The notes beneath the pieces are model-generated. The model saw nothing but the letters and a program-made list of their open reading frames with translations. It had not been told where the DNA came from and searched no databases. The position numbers were made by a program, and so were the translations under genes. 8,303 bases of DNA from assembly GCA_009778535.1 (NCBI GenBank), contig WRJP01000081.1, positions 1 to 8,303 of the forward strand. The letters run 5' to 3'. This DNA comes from Propionibacteriaceae bacterium. GTDB lineage: Bacteria > Actinomycetota > Actinomycetes > Propionibacteriales > Propionibacteriaceae. This document shows positions 1 to 5,998 of the stretch, one piece after another (position 1 is the first letter of the stretch; each line of letters starts with the position of its first letter).

Positions 1-332
1 GCCAAATCTATCGCTACCTCAACAACCCAACCCAACCAGAAGCCACTTGACAAACCATAGGAGAGTCGAGAACCAGGAACCCCGCTAGAATCCGAAGCGC
101 CACAAAACCACACAACAACACCCCGCTAGAATCCGAAGCGCCGACAAACCGGCTGTTTATGCTGGAAATTCACCGAGCCATGCAAAAGTTTTCTGAACAA
201 GACATGTATTTAATAGTGAGAAGCGACGGGGTCGCAATGCTGATATTCTGAGCGCAATGCAGAGATGCTTTGTGCGAAAACTGCTATCTCGTAGGCAAAA
301 TTAATATCAGGACTAAGCGGGAGGTTTTGCAA
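1..332. other. Gene-poor leader region upstream of the DUF1508 gene
   Basis: No convincing gene is visible. The first bases could be the 3' end of a gene entering from the left: one frame reads QIYRYLNNPTQPEAT then stop at 48-50, and another stays open to a TAG at 58-60, so neither can be preferred. The region holds two copies of a 22-bp direct repeat (separate entry), a short perfect hairpin GCGAC-GGG-GTCGC at 223-235, and CGCAATGC repeated at 233-240 and 253-260. TTTAAT at 209-214 resembles a -10 box, but there is no good -35 at the right distance. A TTG at 270 opens the DUF1508 reading frame early; the ATG at 333 is preferred because it has a good ribosome binding site. Confidence 0.5.
80..142. 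repeat. Pair of 22-bp direct repeats, 41-bp period
   Basis: An identical 22-base unit, beginning CCCCGCTAGA and ending GAAGCGCC, occurs at 80-101 and 121-142, separated by 19 bases. The bases after each copy are also similar (ACAAAACC and GACAAACC). The unit contains TAGAAT, which fits an actinobacterial -10 pattern, but no -35 box sits at the proper distance before either copy. It is not palindromic. It could be a regulator binding pair, a remnant of a small dispersed repeat, or a local duplication. The copies are exact, so the repeat itself is certain and its role is not. Confidence 0.85.
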
Positions 333-704
333 ATGGGCAAGTTCAAAGTGAAGAAAACCAAGTCTGGGAGCGGTTTCGTGTTCAGTCTGGTTGCTGGCAA
401 TGGAGAAGTGATAGGTGTCAGCGAGGTTTACAACACGAAGGCAGCGTGCATGAAGGGCATCGAGAGCATCCGCAATAATGCGCCAAAAGCGAAAATCGAG
501 GATCAGACCGCCGGCGGTAGTGCCACCAATCCGAAATTTGAGATCTACAAAGATAAAGCTGGCGAGTTTCGCTTCCGGTTGAAGGCGACAAACGGTGAAA
601 TAATTTTGGCATCGGAGGGTTACAAAGCTAAGGCCAGTTGCCTAAATGGAATTGATAGCGTGGTGCGGAATGCGCCTGATGCTCAAGTGCTGGAAGTAAG
701 CTGA
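333..704 (+). CDS. DUF1508 (YegP-like) protein with two tandem repeats
   Basis: A 123-residue, basic, probably cytosolic protein made of two DUF1508 units. Repeat 1 covers about residues 2-56 (key stretch NGEVIGVSEVYNTKAACMKG) and repeat 2 about 68-122 (GEFRFRLKATNGEIILASEG, then YKAKASCLNGIDSV). The second matches the family pattern F-x-F-x-L-x-A-x-N-G-E-x-I-x-x-S-E-x-Y best. E. coli YegP has the same two-unit layout and a similar length. The molecular function of the family is not established. The ATG at 333 is chosen because GGGAGG lies at 319-324 with 8 bases between; the longer frame from TTG at 270 adds 21 residues unlike the family. Residues 57-67 are a Gly/Ala/Thr linker. The gene stands alone, with 268 bp before the next gene. 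Confidence 0.88.
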   Translation: MGKFKVKKTKSGSGFVFSLVAGNGEVIGVSEVYNTKAACMKGIESIRNNAPKAKIEDQTAGGSATNPKFEIYKDKAGEFRFRLKATNGEIILASEGYKAKASCLNGIDSVVRNAPDAQVLEVS

Positions 705-805
705 TCGAGTTCATTATCTTGCTGTAGGAAGCATGGGCATCACGGTTTGAGCCAAAATCTTCGCTTCAGCTCCAGGCATTACGAGAAAGACTGGGTACTG
801 CCTGA

Positions 806-828
806 CGAGGGGTGCCGTCGGCGCACTC
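806..828 (+). other. Imperfect GC-rich hairpin between DUF1508 and MFS genes
   Basis: GTGC at 812-815 pairs with GCAC at 822-825, and the flanking CGA (806-808) pairs with TCG (826-828) across a bulge of three G on the left arm. No T-run follows, so it is not a standard intrinsic terminator. It may be a remnant terminator or a leader structure. The rest of the 705-972 gap shows no gene. Confidence 0.2.
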
Positions 829-920
829 GGTAACTCACCTTTGCTGGCAAAACAGAGCTGCTAGACCAGTCTATTGACGCTGCTGGGTGCCTAGCGAACA
901 TGAGATAAACTAGACACCTA

Positions 921-968
921 CGCCAAGGGCACGACTTCATTCTTTGGCGACAATAATATTTCGCCAAG
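921..968. promoter_or_regulatory. Candidate operator: inverted repeat TTGGCGA/TCGCCAA plus a third half-site
   Basis: TTGGCGA at 944-950 and TCGCCAA at 961-967 form a perfect 7-bp inverted repeat around an AT-rich 10-base centre (CAATAATATT). A third copy of the half-site, CGCCAAG, lies at 921-927, in the same orientation as the right arm (962-968). The right arm runs into the weak ribosome binding site (AAGTGAG, 966-972) of the MFS gene, so a bound repressor or an mRNA hairpin could block expression. Many drug-type MFS exporters are controlled by TetR or MarR repressors at such sites, but no regulator gene is seen here, so the role is inferred. Confidence 0.4.
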
Positions 969-972
969 TGAG

Positions 973-2271
973 ATGATGATGGGCGCTCCGGACAAAGTCT
1001 CCGTTTTCGAGTCGTTACGCATACCGAATTACCGGCTTTTCTGGATTGGCGGGCTCATTTCCAACATCGGAACCGCGATGGCTCGTGTTGCACAGAACTG
1101 GCTGGTTCTCACCGATCTTGGCCCCAAGTCAACCATTCCGGCACCGTTGGCACTTGGCTTCGTGACAGCAGTACAGTTCTTACCTTTCATCTTGGCTCTC
1201 CCGTGGACCGGCGCAGCAGCGGATCGCTTTCCAAAGCGCTGGGTGCTACAAGCGGCACAGGTGGCGATGATGTTGTCTGGTCTTACGCTCGCTGTGCTAA
1301 TACTCACCAACCAGGCTCAGCTGTGGCAGGTGTACGTTCTGGCCTTCGCAACTGGAATAGCAAGTGCTTTTGAAATACCCTCACGCCAAGCAATGGCTCC
1401 TGAAATTGTGCCGACGCGCCTCATTCCAAACGCCGTAGGCCTGAACATAATCTCTTTTCAAAGCGCCCGACTCATCGGCCCTGCGGTCGCTGGAATCATG
1501 ATCGCACAGTGGGGTGTCGGCCCTGCATTGCTGGTGAACGGACTGAGCTTTATCCCAGTCATTGCCGCATTAGCAGTTCTTGATGGCGCCAAGATGACGC
1601 CTGCCCCTCGCGCTGAAGCCAAACATGTAATCCGTGAAGGGTTGTCCTACATAAAAGGTCGTTCCGACATAGTTTTCATCCTCTTAGTTACGCTTTCCTT
1701 TGGCATGTTTGCGATGACTCAAGAAATAACCAGCGCGCTGGCAGCAGATCAGATATTCCAGGTGGGTTCTGAGGGGTATGGTTTTCTAGTTTCGATATTG
1801 GCTATAGGTTCAATGGCTGCTGGAATACTCGCTGCCCGCCGCACCCGCGCTAGGGTTCGCACTATCATCGCTGCAATGGCTGGTTTCGCGATTTGCTCCA
1901 CCGTACTAACAGTCTCGCCCAACTTTTGGGTTTTTGCCATCACGCTTGCACCCATAGGTTTCTGCATGCTCACCATCATGAGTTCCTGTAACACAACAGT
2001 ACAAATGGCGACCGATCCAAGAATGCTGGGAAGGGTGCTGGCAATTTATCAGGGAGCCCTTCACGGCGGACAGCCACTAGGCGGAGCATTCGTCGGCTGG
2101 GTCGGCAGTGTGTTCGGACCAAGAGCAACGCTGGCAGTCGGTGCCATAGCAATGGGACTCGCCGCCATCGCAGCCGCACTATATTTGACACGCCGCAACG
2201 GATGGGATTGGCTCCGCCGCGACACAAAGGAAAACGACAATCCCGCTGCGCCAGATGGCGACGCGCGTTGA
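973..2271 (+). CDS. MFS transporter, MFS_3 / DHA3-like exporter
   Basis: A 432-residue polytopic inner-membrane protein of the major facilitator superfamily with about 12 hydrophobic segments. It opens with the SLRIPNYRLFWIGGLISNIG pattern typical of MFS_3 (EntS-like) exporters. The loop between helices 2 and 3 carries a motif-A-like ADRFPKRW (residues 83-90). AFEIPSRQAMAPEIVP (132-147), SARLIGPAVAG (164-174) and LGRVLAIYQGALHGGQPLGG (352-371) are also family hallmarks. A Lys/Arg-rich central loop lies around 204-232, and the tail is charged. The family exports siderophores, drugs and other small molecules by proton antiport; the substrate cannot be told. Three consecutive ATG codons start the frame. 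The weak AAGTGAG touches the first, so the third (979) has the more normal spacing of 6 bases. The rhodanese gene follows after 124 bp on the same strand. Confidence 0.9.
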   Translation: MMMGAPDKVSVFESLRIPNYRLFWIGGLISNIGTAMARVAQNWLVLTDLGPKSTIPAPLALGFVTAVQFLPFILALPWTGAAADRFPKRWVLQAAQVAMMLSGLTLAVLILTNQAQLWQVYVLAFATGIASAFEIPSRQAMAPEIVPTRLIPNAVGLNIISFQSARLIGPAVAGIMIAQWGVGPALLVNGLSFIPVIAALAVLDGAKMTPAPRAEAKHVIREGLSYIKGRSDIVFILLVTLSFGMFAMTQEITSALAADQIFQVGSEGYGFLVSILAIGSMAAGILAARRTRARVRTIIAAMAGFAICSTVLTVSPNFWVFAITLAPIGFCMLTIMSSCNTTVQMATDPRMLGRVLAIYQGALHGGQPLGGAFVGWVGSVFGPRATLAVGAIAMGLAAIAAALYLTRRNGWDWLRRDTKENDNPAAPDGDAR

Positions 2272-2395
2272 CCCTCTGGTGGATTGACGTGTTGTGCCTG
2301 TTGCTCCAGAGACTCTCGGAACGCAACTGACGAAGTAGAAGTGGTATTTCTGGCATGATAAGTGAAATCGAATCGAACAAGGATTGAGGTATTCA

Positions 2396-2791
2396 ATGGC
2401 TAGTAATCAAGTCGCCCGTCAGAAGATTTTCAGAGGGTTCACTCAAATCCTTGCTGGTATAACGCTTACTATTGGCATGTTGTGGCTCTCTGGTTGTTCG
2501 ACTCCGGCAAACATCGAAGTAGCAGGGGCAACAATTATTGATGTCCGTACCAGCGCAGAATACGCTGCTGGTCACATTCAAGGCGCAGTCAACATTGATG
2601 TGCAAGCGGCAGACTTTGCCACGAAAATCGACGCCTTACCGAAAGACGGCTACTACATCGTCTATTGTCGCTCTGGCGGTCGTTCTGCCGCAGCAGCACG
2701 AACCATGAACTCAGCCTCTTTCACCAACGTGAAAGATGCAGGTGGCATGGAAAACGCAGCAAAAGCGTTAAACCTTCCGATTGTGACATGA
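2396..2791 (+). CDS. Rhodanese-domain lipoprotein
   Basis: A 131-residue exported sulfurtransferase-like protein. Residues 1-33 form a lipoprotein signal peptide: a basic N-region, a hydrophobic stretch at about 15-32, and the lipobox LSGC with the lipidated Cys34. The rest is one rhodanese domain: IIDVRTSAEYAAGHIQGAVN at 47-66 and the active-site loop CRSGGRS at 91-97. The presumed catalytic Cys91 and the six-residue C-to-R loop are kept, as in single-domain GlpE/PspE-type thiosulfate sulfurtransferases. The mature protein should sit on the outer face of the membrane and move sulfane sulfur to thiols or cyanide; the partner is unknown. The ATG at 2396 is chosen because GGATTGAGG (2381-2389) lies 6 bases before it; a TTG at 2384 overlaps that site. 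It may be cotranscribed with the MFS gene, though the 124-bp gap allows its own promoter. Confidence 0.9.
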   Translation: MASNQVARQKIFRGFTQILAGITLTIGMLWLSGCSTPANIEVAGATIIDVRTSAEYAAGHIQGAVNIDVQAADFATKIDALPKDGYYIVYCRSGGRSAAAARTMNSASFTNVKDAGGMENAAKALNLPIVT

Positions 2792-2821
2792 GCAACTCAT
2801 GCACCTTCGTGTGTTTTCTTC
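2787..2821 (+). terminator. Candidate intrinsic terminator after the rhodanese gene
   Basis: The stop codon lies inside a perfect hairpin CATGAG-CAA-CTCATG (2787-2801). A second, overlapping hairpin ATGCAC-CTTC-GTGTGT (2799-2814, with two G-U pairs) runs directly into TTTTCTTC (2814-2821). The second hairpin with its T-run is the better terminator form; the two stems compete for bases 2799-2801. The convergent nagA ends at 2859, and I find no T-run terminator for it on the minus strand. The imperfect stem around AACTAGTT (about 2827-2842) is the only candidate. Confidence 0.5.
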
Positions 2822-2858
2822 AACAGCCCAACTAGTTTGGCACCACCGATAGGAAGGG

Positions 2859-3962
2859 CTAACCAGCAGGTGAGATTACCTCGCACACTTTTCCGGTTTC
2901 GTCCAACACGACAAGGTTGGCTTTGGAACCTGGAGTGAGTCTGCCTACATCGGTGAGTCCTAGATAATTTGCAGGGTTCAACGTGACAAAGCGGACGGCT
3001 GTTCCAACAGGTATGCCGCACGCCACAGCATTGCAGAGAGCGTCTTGCAGGGTGATCGTGCTGCCAGCAATCGCGGCATTGCTTACCAGTCGTGCCACGG
3101 AGCCAGTTACTCGCACCGGTAAACCACCCAGTGAGTAATCTCCGTCTCCCATGCCGGTCGCAGCCATAGCATCGCTAATCAATACCACGCGGTCAGGGAA
3201 CGTTCGGCACACGAAAGCAGCTAATTCTTTGTCCACATGATACGTGTCGAAAATCAACTCCAACCAGACAGTATCTGCACAAAATCCTGCCAAAACTAGA
3301 CCAGGATCACGCTTAGCTAGTTCAGGCATCGCATTAAACAGATGTGTGATGCCAGTAGCCCCTGCCCGGAACGCCGCTGTCGCAGTCTTGAAGTCGGCAG
3401 CAGTATGCCCTAGAGCAGCCACTATTCCAGCTTCACGCAGTATCGATATCGCAGCCATTGCGCCATCCAATTCTGGGGCTAAGGTCACCATCCGAATCAA
3501 ACCTGGTTCGGTATTCAAAAGTTGCTCAACCGCAGTAGCAGACGGTTGCGTCAACTTCTCCAGATCATGCGCACCTTTATACGCTGGCGAAATCCAAGGC
3601 CCTTCCAGGTGAATTCCAGCCAACTCACCGCTGTGGACTAACTCAGAAAGAGCTGCAACTTGCTCGGAAAGCGCAGCGATAGAATCGGTAACCAGCGAAG
3701 CGATCATCGTCGTAATGCCGTGCTTACGATGAGCCGCTAACACCGTCCGAGCAGCAGCCACACCACCGCTGAAATCTGCCCCACCGCCGCCATGCGAATG
3801 CACATCAACAAAACCTGGAGCGATAAAACCAGCAGGTGCAAAATCAGGGACACAGTTGAAAGTGCCTGGCTGGTTAGCAACGATCTTCCCATCGTTGATT
3901 TCTAACCAGCCAGGCTTGAACTCGCTAGACTCGGCCTGCCAGATATTTCCACTCAATATCAT
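2859..3962 (-). CDS. nagA: N-acetylglucosamine-6-phosphate deacetylase
   Basis: A 367-residue cytosolic amidohydrolase that splits GlcNAc-6-phosphate into glucosamine-6-phosphate and acetate, the first committed step of GlcNAc use and wall amino-sugar recycling. The frame shows PGFVDVHSHGGGG (residues 49-61; His55 and His57 of the HxH metal motif), HLEGPW with Glu120, LGHT with His186, THLFNAMP with His207, YHVD with the substrate-site His242, and the catalytic ISDAM with Asp264. AGS (299-301) and the C-terminal LTLNP-type stretch FVTLNPANYLGL are also present. E. coli NagA lacks the HxH pair; its presence suggests the Bacillus/mycobacterial type that can hold two metals. Length is normal and no key residue is missing. 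GGAG sits 5-6 bases before the ATG. It lies 56 bp downstream of nagB on the same strand, so the two probably form an operon. Confidence 0.96.
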   Translation of the reverse strand: MILSGNIWQAESSEFKPGWLEINDGKIVANQPGTFNCVPDFAPAGFIAPGFVDVHSHGGGGADFSGGVAAARTVLAAHRKHGITTMIASLVTDSIAALSEQVAALSELVHSGELAGIHLEGPWISPAYKGAHDLEKLTQPSATAVEQLLNTEPGLIRMVTLAPELDGAMAAISILREAGIVAALGHTAADFKTATAAFRAGATGITHLFNAMPELAKRDPGLVLAGFCADTVWLELIFDTYHVDKELAAFVCRTFPDRVVLISDAMAATGMGDGDYSLGGLPVRVTGSVARLVSNAAIAGSTITLQDALCNAVACGIPVGTAVRFVTLNPANYLGLTDVGRLTPGSKANLVVLDETGKVCEVISPAG

Positions 3963-4018
3963 TTCAACTCCAAACCGAACAGCTCACGACGAATAATCAT
4001 CGAGCCGGGTATGTCTGC

Positions 4019-4792
4019 TCAACTGGCAGACTGCGCCAAATAGTAGTCTTTCAACTCTAACTGTGCCGCTGCTGCTTCGTCGATGATAATCGTCGCACTT
4101 TCGTGAAGCTGTAGCACAGATGCCGGACACATCGCCTGAACTGGACCTTCAACTAGTGCCTTTACCGCGGCAGCTTTGCCCACACCAGTCGCCACCAACA
4201 CACAGTGACGAGCTTCCATGATTGTCCCAAGCCCTTGTGTCAAGCAACGGGTGGGAACCTCAGCAATCGAGGAGAAAAAACGTGCGTTGTCACGACGAGT
4301 TTGTTCAGTCAACGGCACCATCCGGGTTCGAGAACTCAGTGACGAAATAGGCTCGTTGAAACCGATGTGACCGTTCGACCCGACACCGAGAATCTGAACG
4401 TCCACCCCACCAGCCGCCTTTATCGCCGCATCGTAATCAGCACCTGCTTTCTCCAAATCAGTTGCAGCACCGTCCGGAACGTGAACCCGTTCAGGAGCCA
4501 ACCCCAAAGGTTGGGTGACAGTTCGTCGAATTACCTCGCGGTAGCTCTCTGGATGCGAAGTAGGGAGACCAACATACTCATCCAACGCAAAAGCTGAGGC
4601 TTGCGACAGATCAAGTTCACCTAGATCGATTAACTGTTTCAAGGCCGCATAAGTAGACAGTGGCGACGAGCCTGTTGCGACCCCAATAACGACATTCCGA
4701 CCAGTTGCTTGCACTGCCTTCGTAACTTTGGCAACTTTTGCAGCGGCCGTTGCACCAATTTCAACCTCCGTGTTACAGATGATTACTTCCAT
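4019..4792 (-). CDS. nagB: Glucosamine-6-phosphate deaminase
   Basis: A 257-residue cytosolic aldose-ketose isomerase/deaminase that converts glucosamine-6-phosphate to fructose-6-phosphate and ammonia, linking amino sugars to glycolysis. Visible motifs: the phosphate-binding ATGSSPL (residues 39-45), LDEYVGLP (70-77; catalytic Asp71), LGVGSNGHIGFNEP (135-148; His142 and Glu147) and TQGLGTIMEAR (185-195). The residue equivalent to E. coli Asp141 is Asn140, as in the Bacillus-type enzymes. The protein lacks the longer C-terminal tail of the E. coli allosteric enzyme, which suggests the shorter, possibly non-allosteric form; that is inference. The ATG at 4792 is chosen over an upstream GTG (4813) because GGGAG precedes it by 6-7 bases and the product then begins MEVIIC, as family members do. 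It is the first gene of the nagB-nagA pair. Confidence 0.96.
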   Translation of the reverse strand: MEVIICNTEVEIGATAAAKVAKVTKAVQATGRNVVIGVATGSSPLSTYAALKQLIDLGELDLSQASAFALDEYVGLPTSHPESYREVIRRTVTQPLGLAPERVHVPDGAATDLEKAGADYDAAIKAAGGVDVQILGVGSNGHIGFNEPISSLSSRTRMVPLTEQTRRDNARFFSSIAEVPTRCLTQGLGTIMEARHCVLVATGVGKAAAVKALVEGPVQAMCPASVLQLHESATIIIDEAAAAQLELKDYYLAQSAS

Positions 4793-4818
4793 GCATTTCT
4801 CCCTTTTCCTCACGTAGC

Positions 4819-4851
4819 ATCCTAGTATTTACCACCGAAACCATATGGTAA
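4819..4851 (-). promoter_or_regulatory. Candidate nagB promoter with overlapping operator
   Basis: Read on the minus strand, TAGGAT (plus 4819-4824) matches the actinobacterial -10 pattern TAGRRT and lies 26 bases before the nagB ATG. Just upstream, TTACCA (4829-4834) and TGGTAA (4846-4851) form an inverted repeat with an 11-base centre; this covers the place where a -35 box would sit. Inside it is a perfect 10-bp palindrome ACCATATGGT (4840-4849). No good TTGAC-like -35 is present, which is common for activator- or repressor-controlled promoters. GntR/HutC (DasR, NagR) and ROK regulators control nag genes in relatives, but this palindrome does not match the DasR site TGGTCTAGACCA closely. 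Confidence 0.38.
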
Positions 4852-4930
4852 CTCGCCGTCGCCTACTGCACCGATTGCAAGCGTCAACCACGACTGATCG
4901 CCAACTCTGCTGATTTAGTCTGCAACATTA

Positions 4931-4951
4931 TTGCGGCAACAAAGACCGCAA
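4931..4951 (-). terminator. Weak hairpin after the Pro-rich membrane gene
   Basis: TTGCGG (4931-4936) and CCGCAA (4946-4951) make a 6-bp stem with a 9-base loop, 47 bp past the stop of the Pro-rich gene. On the minus strand it is followed by TAATGTTGC rather than a true T-run, so termination is uncertain. It lies in the 205-bp gap separating the membrane-gene cluster from nagB. Confidence 0.25.
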
Positions 4952-4997
4952 CCAGCCGTGGCAGCGGTAGTCGCAAGCTGAGCATCACAGTGCAAAT

Positions 4998-5996
4998 TTA
5001 ACCTCTGGCTTGAGCCTGAAGGCTCACCGCGTTTAAGAACATTGTGATCGCCTCGTTGAGGGTCTGTTCTGTGGTGCTTTCGATGCTCAGCACTGAACCT
5101 ACCACCGCCAATGAGTCATAATCGCGTACCGAAGTGAAGGTAGTGAGTCGCCGGGTCTCACTCACGCCGCCTTGAGTTTGCGTGAAAGCAGAGGCACAAG
5201 CTGCGATAGTGACCTCAGTCACGCCTAATTCCATAACTTCGGGCGCATGAACTTGCTTCACATTCGGCATATCGGAAAGCATTTCATCCTGCACAGCTGA
5301 GCATAACAAAGTCGCTGGTATACCGCGGTCTGCTTGGAACGCCTCCAAGAAAAGCATGGCGTTTTTACCAGAGAGCACATAGAAATTCTCATCGGCCTCT
5401 GCTATTTCCCAACCAGGAAGCAAGGCCGCTGTGATACCGAACCCCAAATTTAACTCCCCCGAGGTTGGCACGGGCTGCGTCGGTACCGGCGGCACCGCAG
5501 TAGGAGTGGGCTGCTTTGGTGTCAATGTAGGCTCTGGGACATTCGTTGGAGTCGAATCCGGCGTTTGTATTGGTGTCGGGTCGACTGTCGGAGTAGAAGT
5601 TGGAGCAGCAGTCGGCATCGTAGTTGGAATCGCGACGGGTTCGTCGGGTTTGTTACCAGATAGCCAAAGAAATGCGCAACCGATAATGGCCAACACCGCT
5701 ATGGAAGTAATGACAATCATCAAGACATTCTTCGACGATTTCGTTGTGCCACCTGGCGGCAAAGAAGTGTAACCAGGTTGCGAGAAGGAACCAGCATAGG
5801 GCTGCGCATACCCAGTTTGCGGATAGGGCTGTGCCGGTCGCGCGGCATACTGCGGCGTTGGAGCGTATGGCTGCGGCGGCGCACTCGGTCGCATTGGAGC
5901 AGGATAGGTTGGCTGCGGCGCGGGCTGGGCTGCGTAGTTCGGAGCCGGCTGAGGCGGCACTTGCGGATTATAAGGATTTGGAGTTTGCTGGCTCAT
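4998..5996 (-). CDS. Pro-rich bitopic membrane protein with extracellular domain
   Basis: A 332-residue protein I cannot assign to a named family. Residues 1-85 are a disordered Pro/Gln/Tyr/Ala-rich cytosolic tail (PQPYAPTPQY, AQPYPQTGYAQPYA). KSSKN at 86-90 is followed by one transmembrane helix at about 91-113 (VLMIVITSIAVLAIIGCAFL). Residues 118-180 are a Pro/Thr-rich stalk with PTP repeats, and about 182-332 form a globular outer domain beginning LGFGITAALLPGWEIAE. Two cysteines in that domain (232, 267) could make a disulfide. The layout resembles many actinobacterial envelope proteins with a PsbP/Mog1-like or lipoprotein-like sensor domain, but that is inference. The ATG follows the stop of the zinc-ribbon gene by 2 bp, and its ribosome binding site (GGAGAAGGAGAG) lies within that gene's last codons, so translation is probably coupled. 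Confidence 0.85.
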   Translation of the reverse strand: MSQQTPNPYNPQVPPQPAPNYAAQPAPQPTYPAPMRPSAPPQPYAPTPQYAARPAQPYPQTGYAQPYAGSFSQPGYTSLPPGGTTKSSKNVLMIVITSIAVLAIIGCAFLWLSGNKPDEPVAIPTTMPTAAPTSTPTVDPTPIQTPDSTPTNVPEPTLTPKQPTPTAVPPVPTQPVPTSGELNLGFGITAALLPGWEIAEADENFYVLSGKNAMLFLEAFQADRGIPATLLCSAVQDEMLSDMPNVKQVHAPEVMELGVTEVTIAACASAFTQTQGGVSETRRLTTFTSVRDYDSLAVVGSVLSIESTTEQTLNEAITMFLNAVSLQAQARG

Positions 5997-5998
5997 GA

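Noticed and set aside
3..50. Possible C-terminal end of an upstream gene (QIYRYLNNPTQPEAT then stop)
   Set aside because: Only 15 residues are visible, and another frame is also open to a stop at 58-60. Neither end is recognisable as a family.
80..142. CRISPR array
   Set aside because: Only two repeat copies with a 19-base gap, too short for a usual spacer, and no cas gene.
861..873. DasR-like site (CTAGACCAGT) and TAGAC-CA-GTCTA palindrome before the MFS gene
   Set aside because: Only the right half fits the DasR consensus; the left half has no match, and the gene is not an obvious amino-sugar gene.
874..879. TTGACG as a -35 box for the MFS gene
   Set aside because: No -10-like hexamer lies 16-18 bases downstream; the nearest (GATAAA/TAAACT at 904-911) is 24-26 bases away.
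2284..2289. TTGACG as a -35 box for the rhodanese gene
   Set aside because: The hexamer at the right distance is CAGAGA, which does not resemble a -10 box.
2274..2311. CTCTGG/CCAGAG inverted repeat after the MFS gene as a terminator
   Set aside because: The loop is 26 bases and no T-run follows.
3244..3612. A plus-strand open frame opposite nagA
   Set aside because: It lies wholly antisense to a clear enzyme gene and shows no domain or ribosome binding site.
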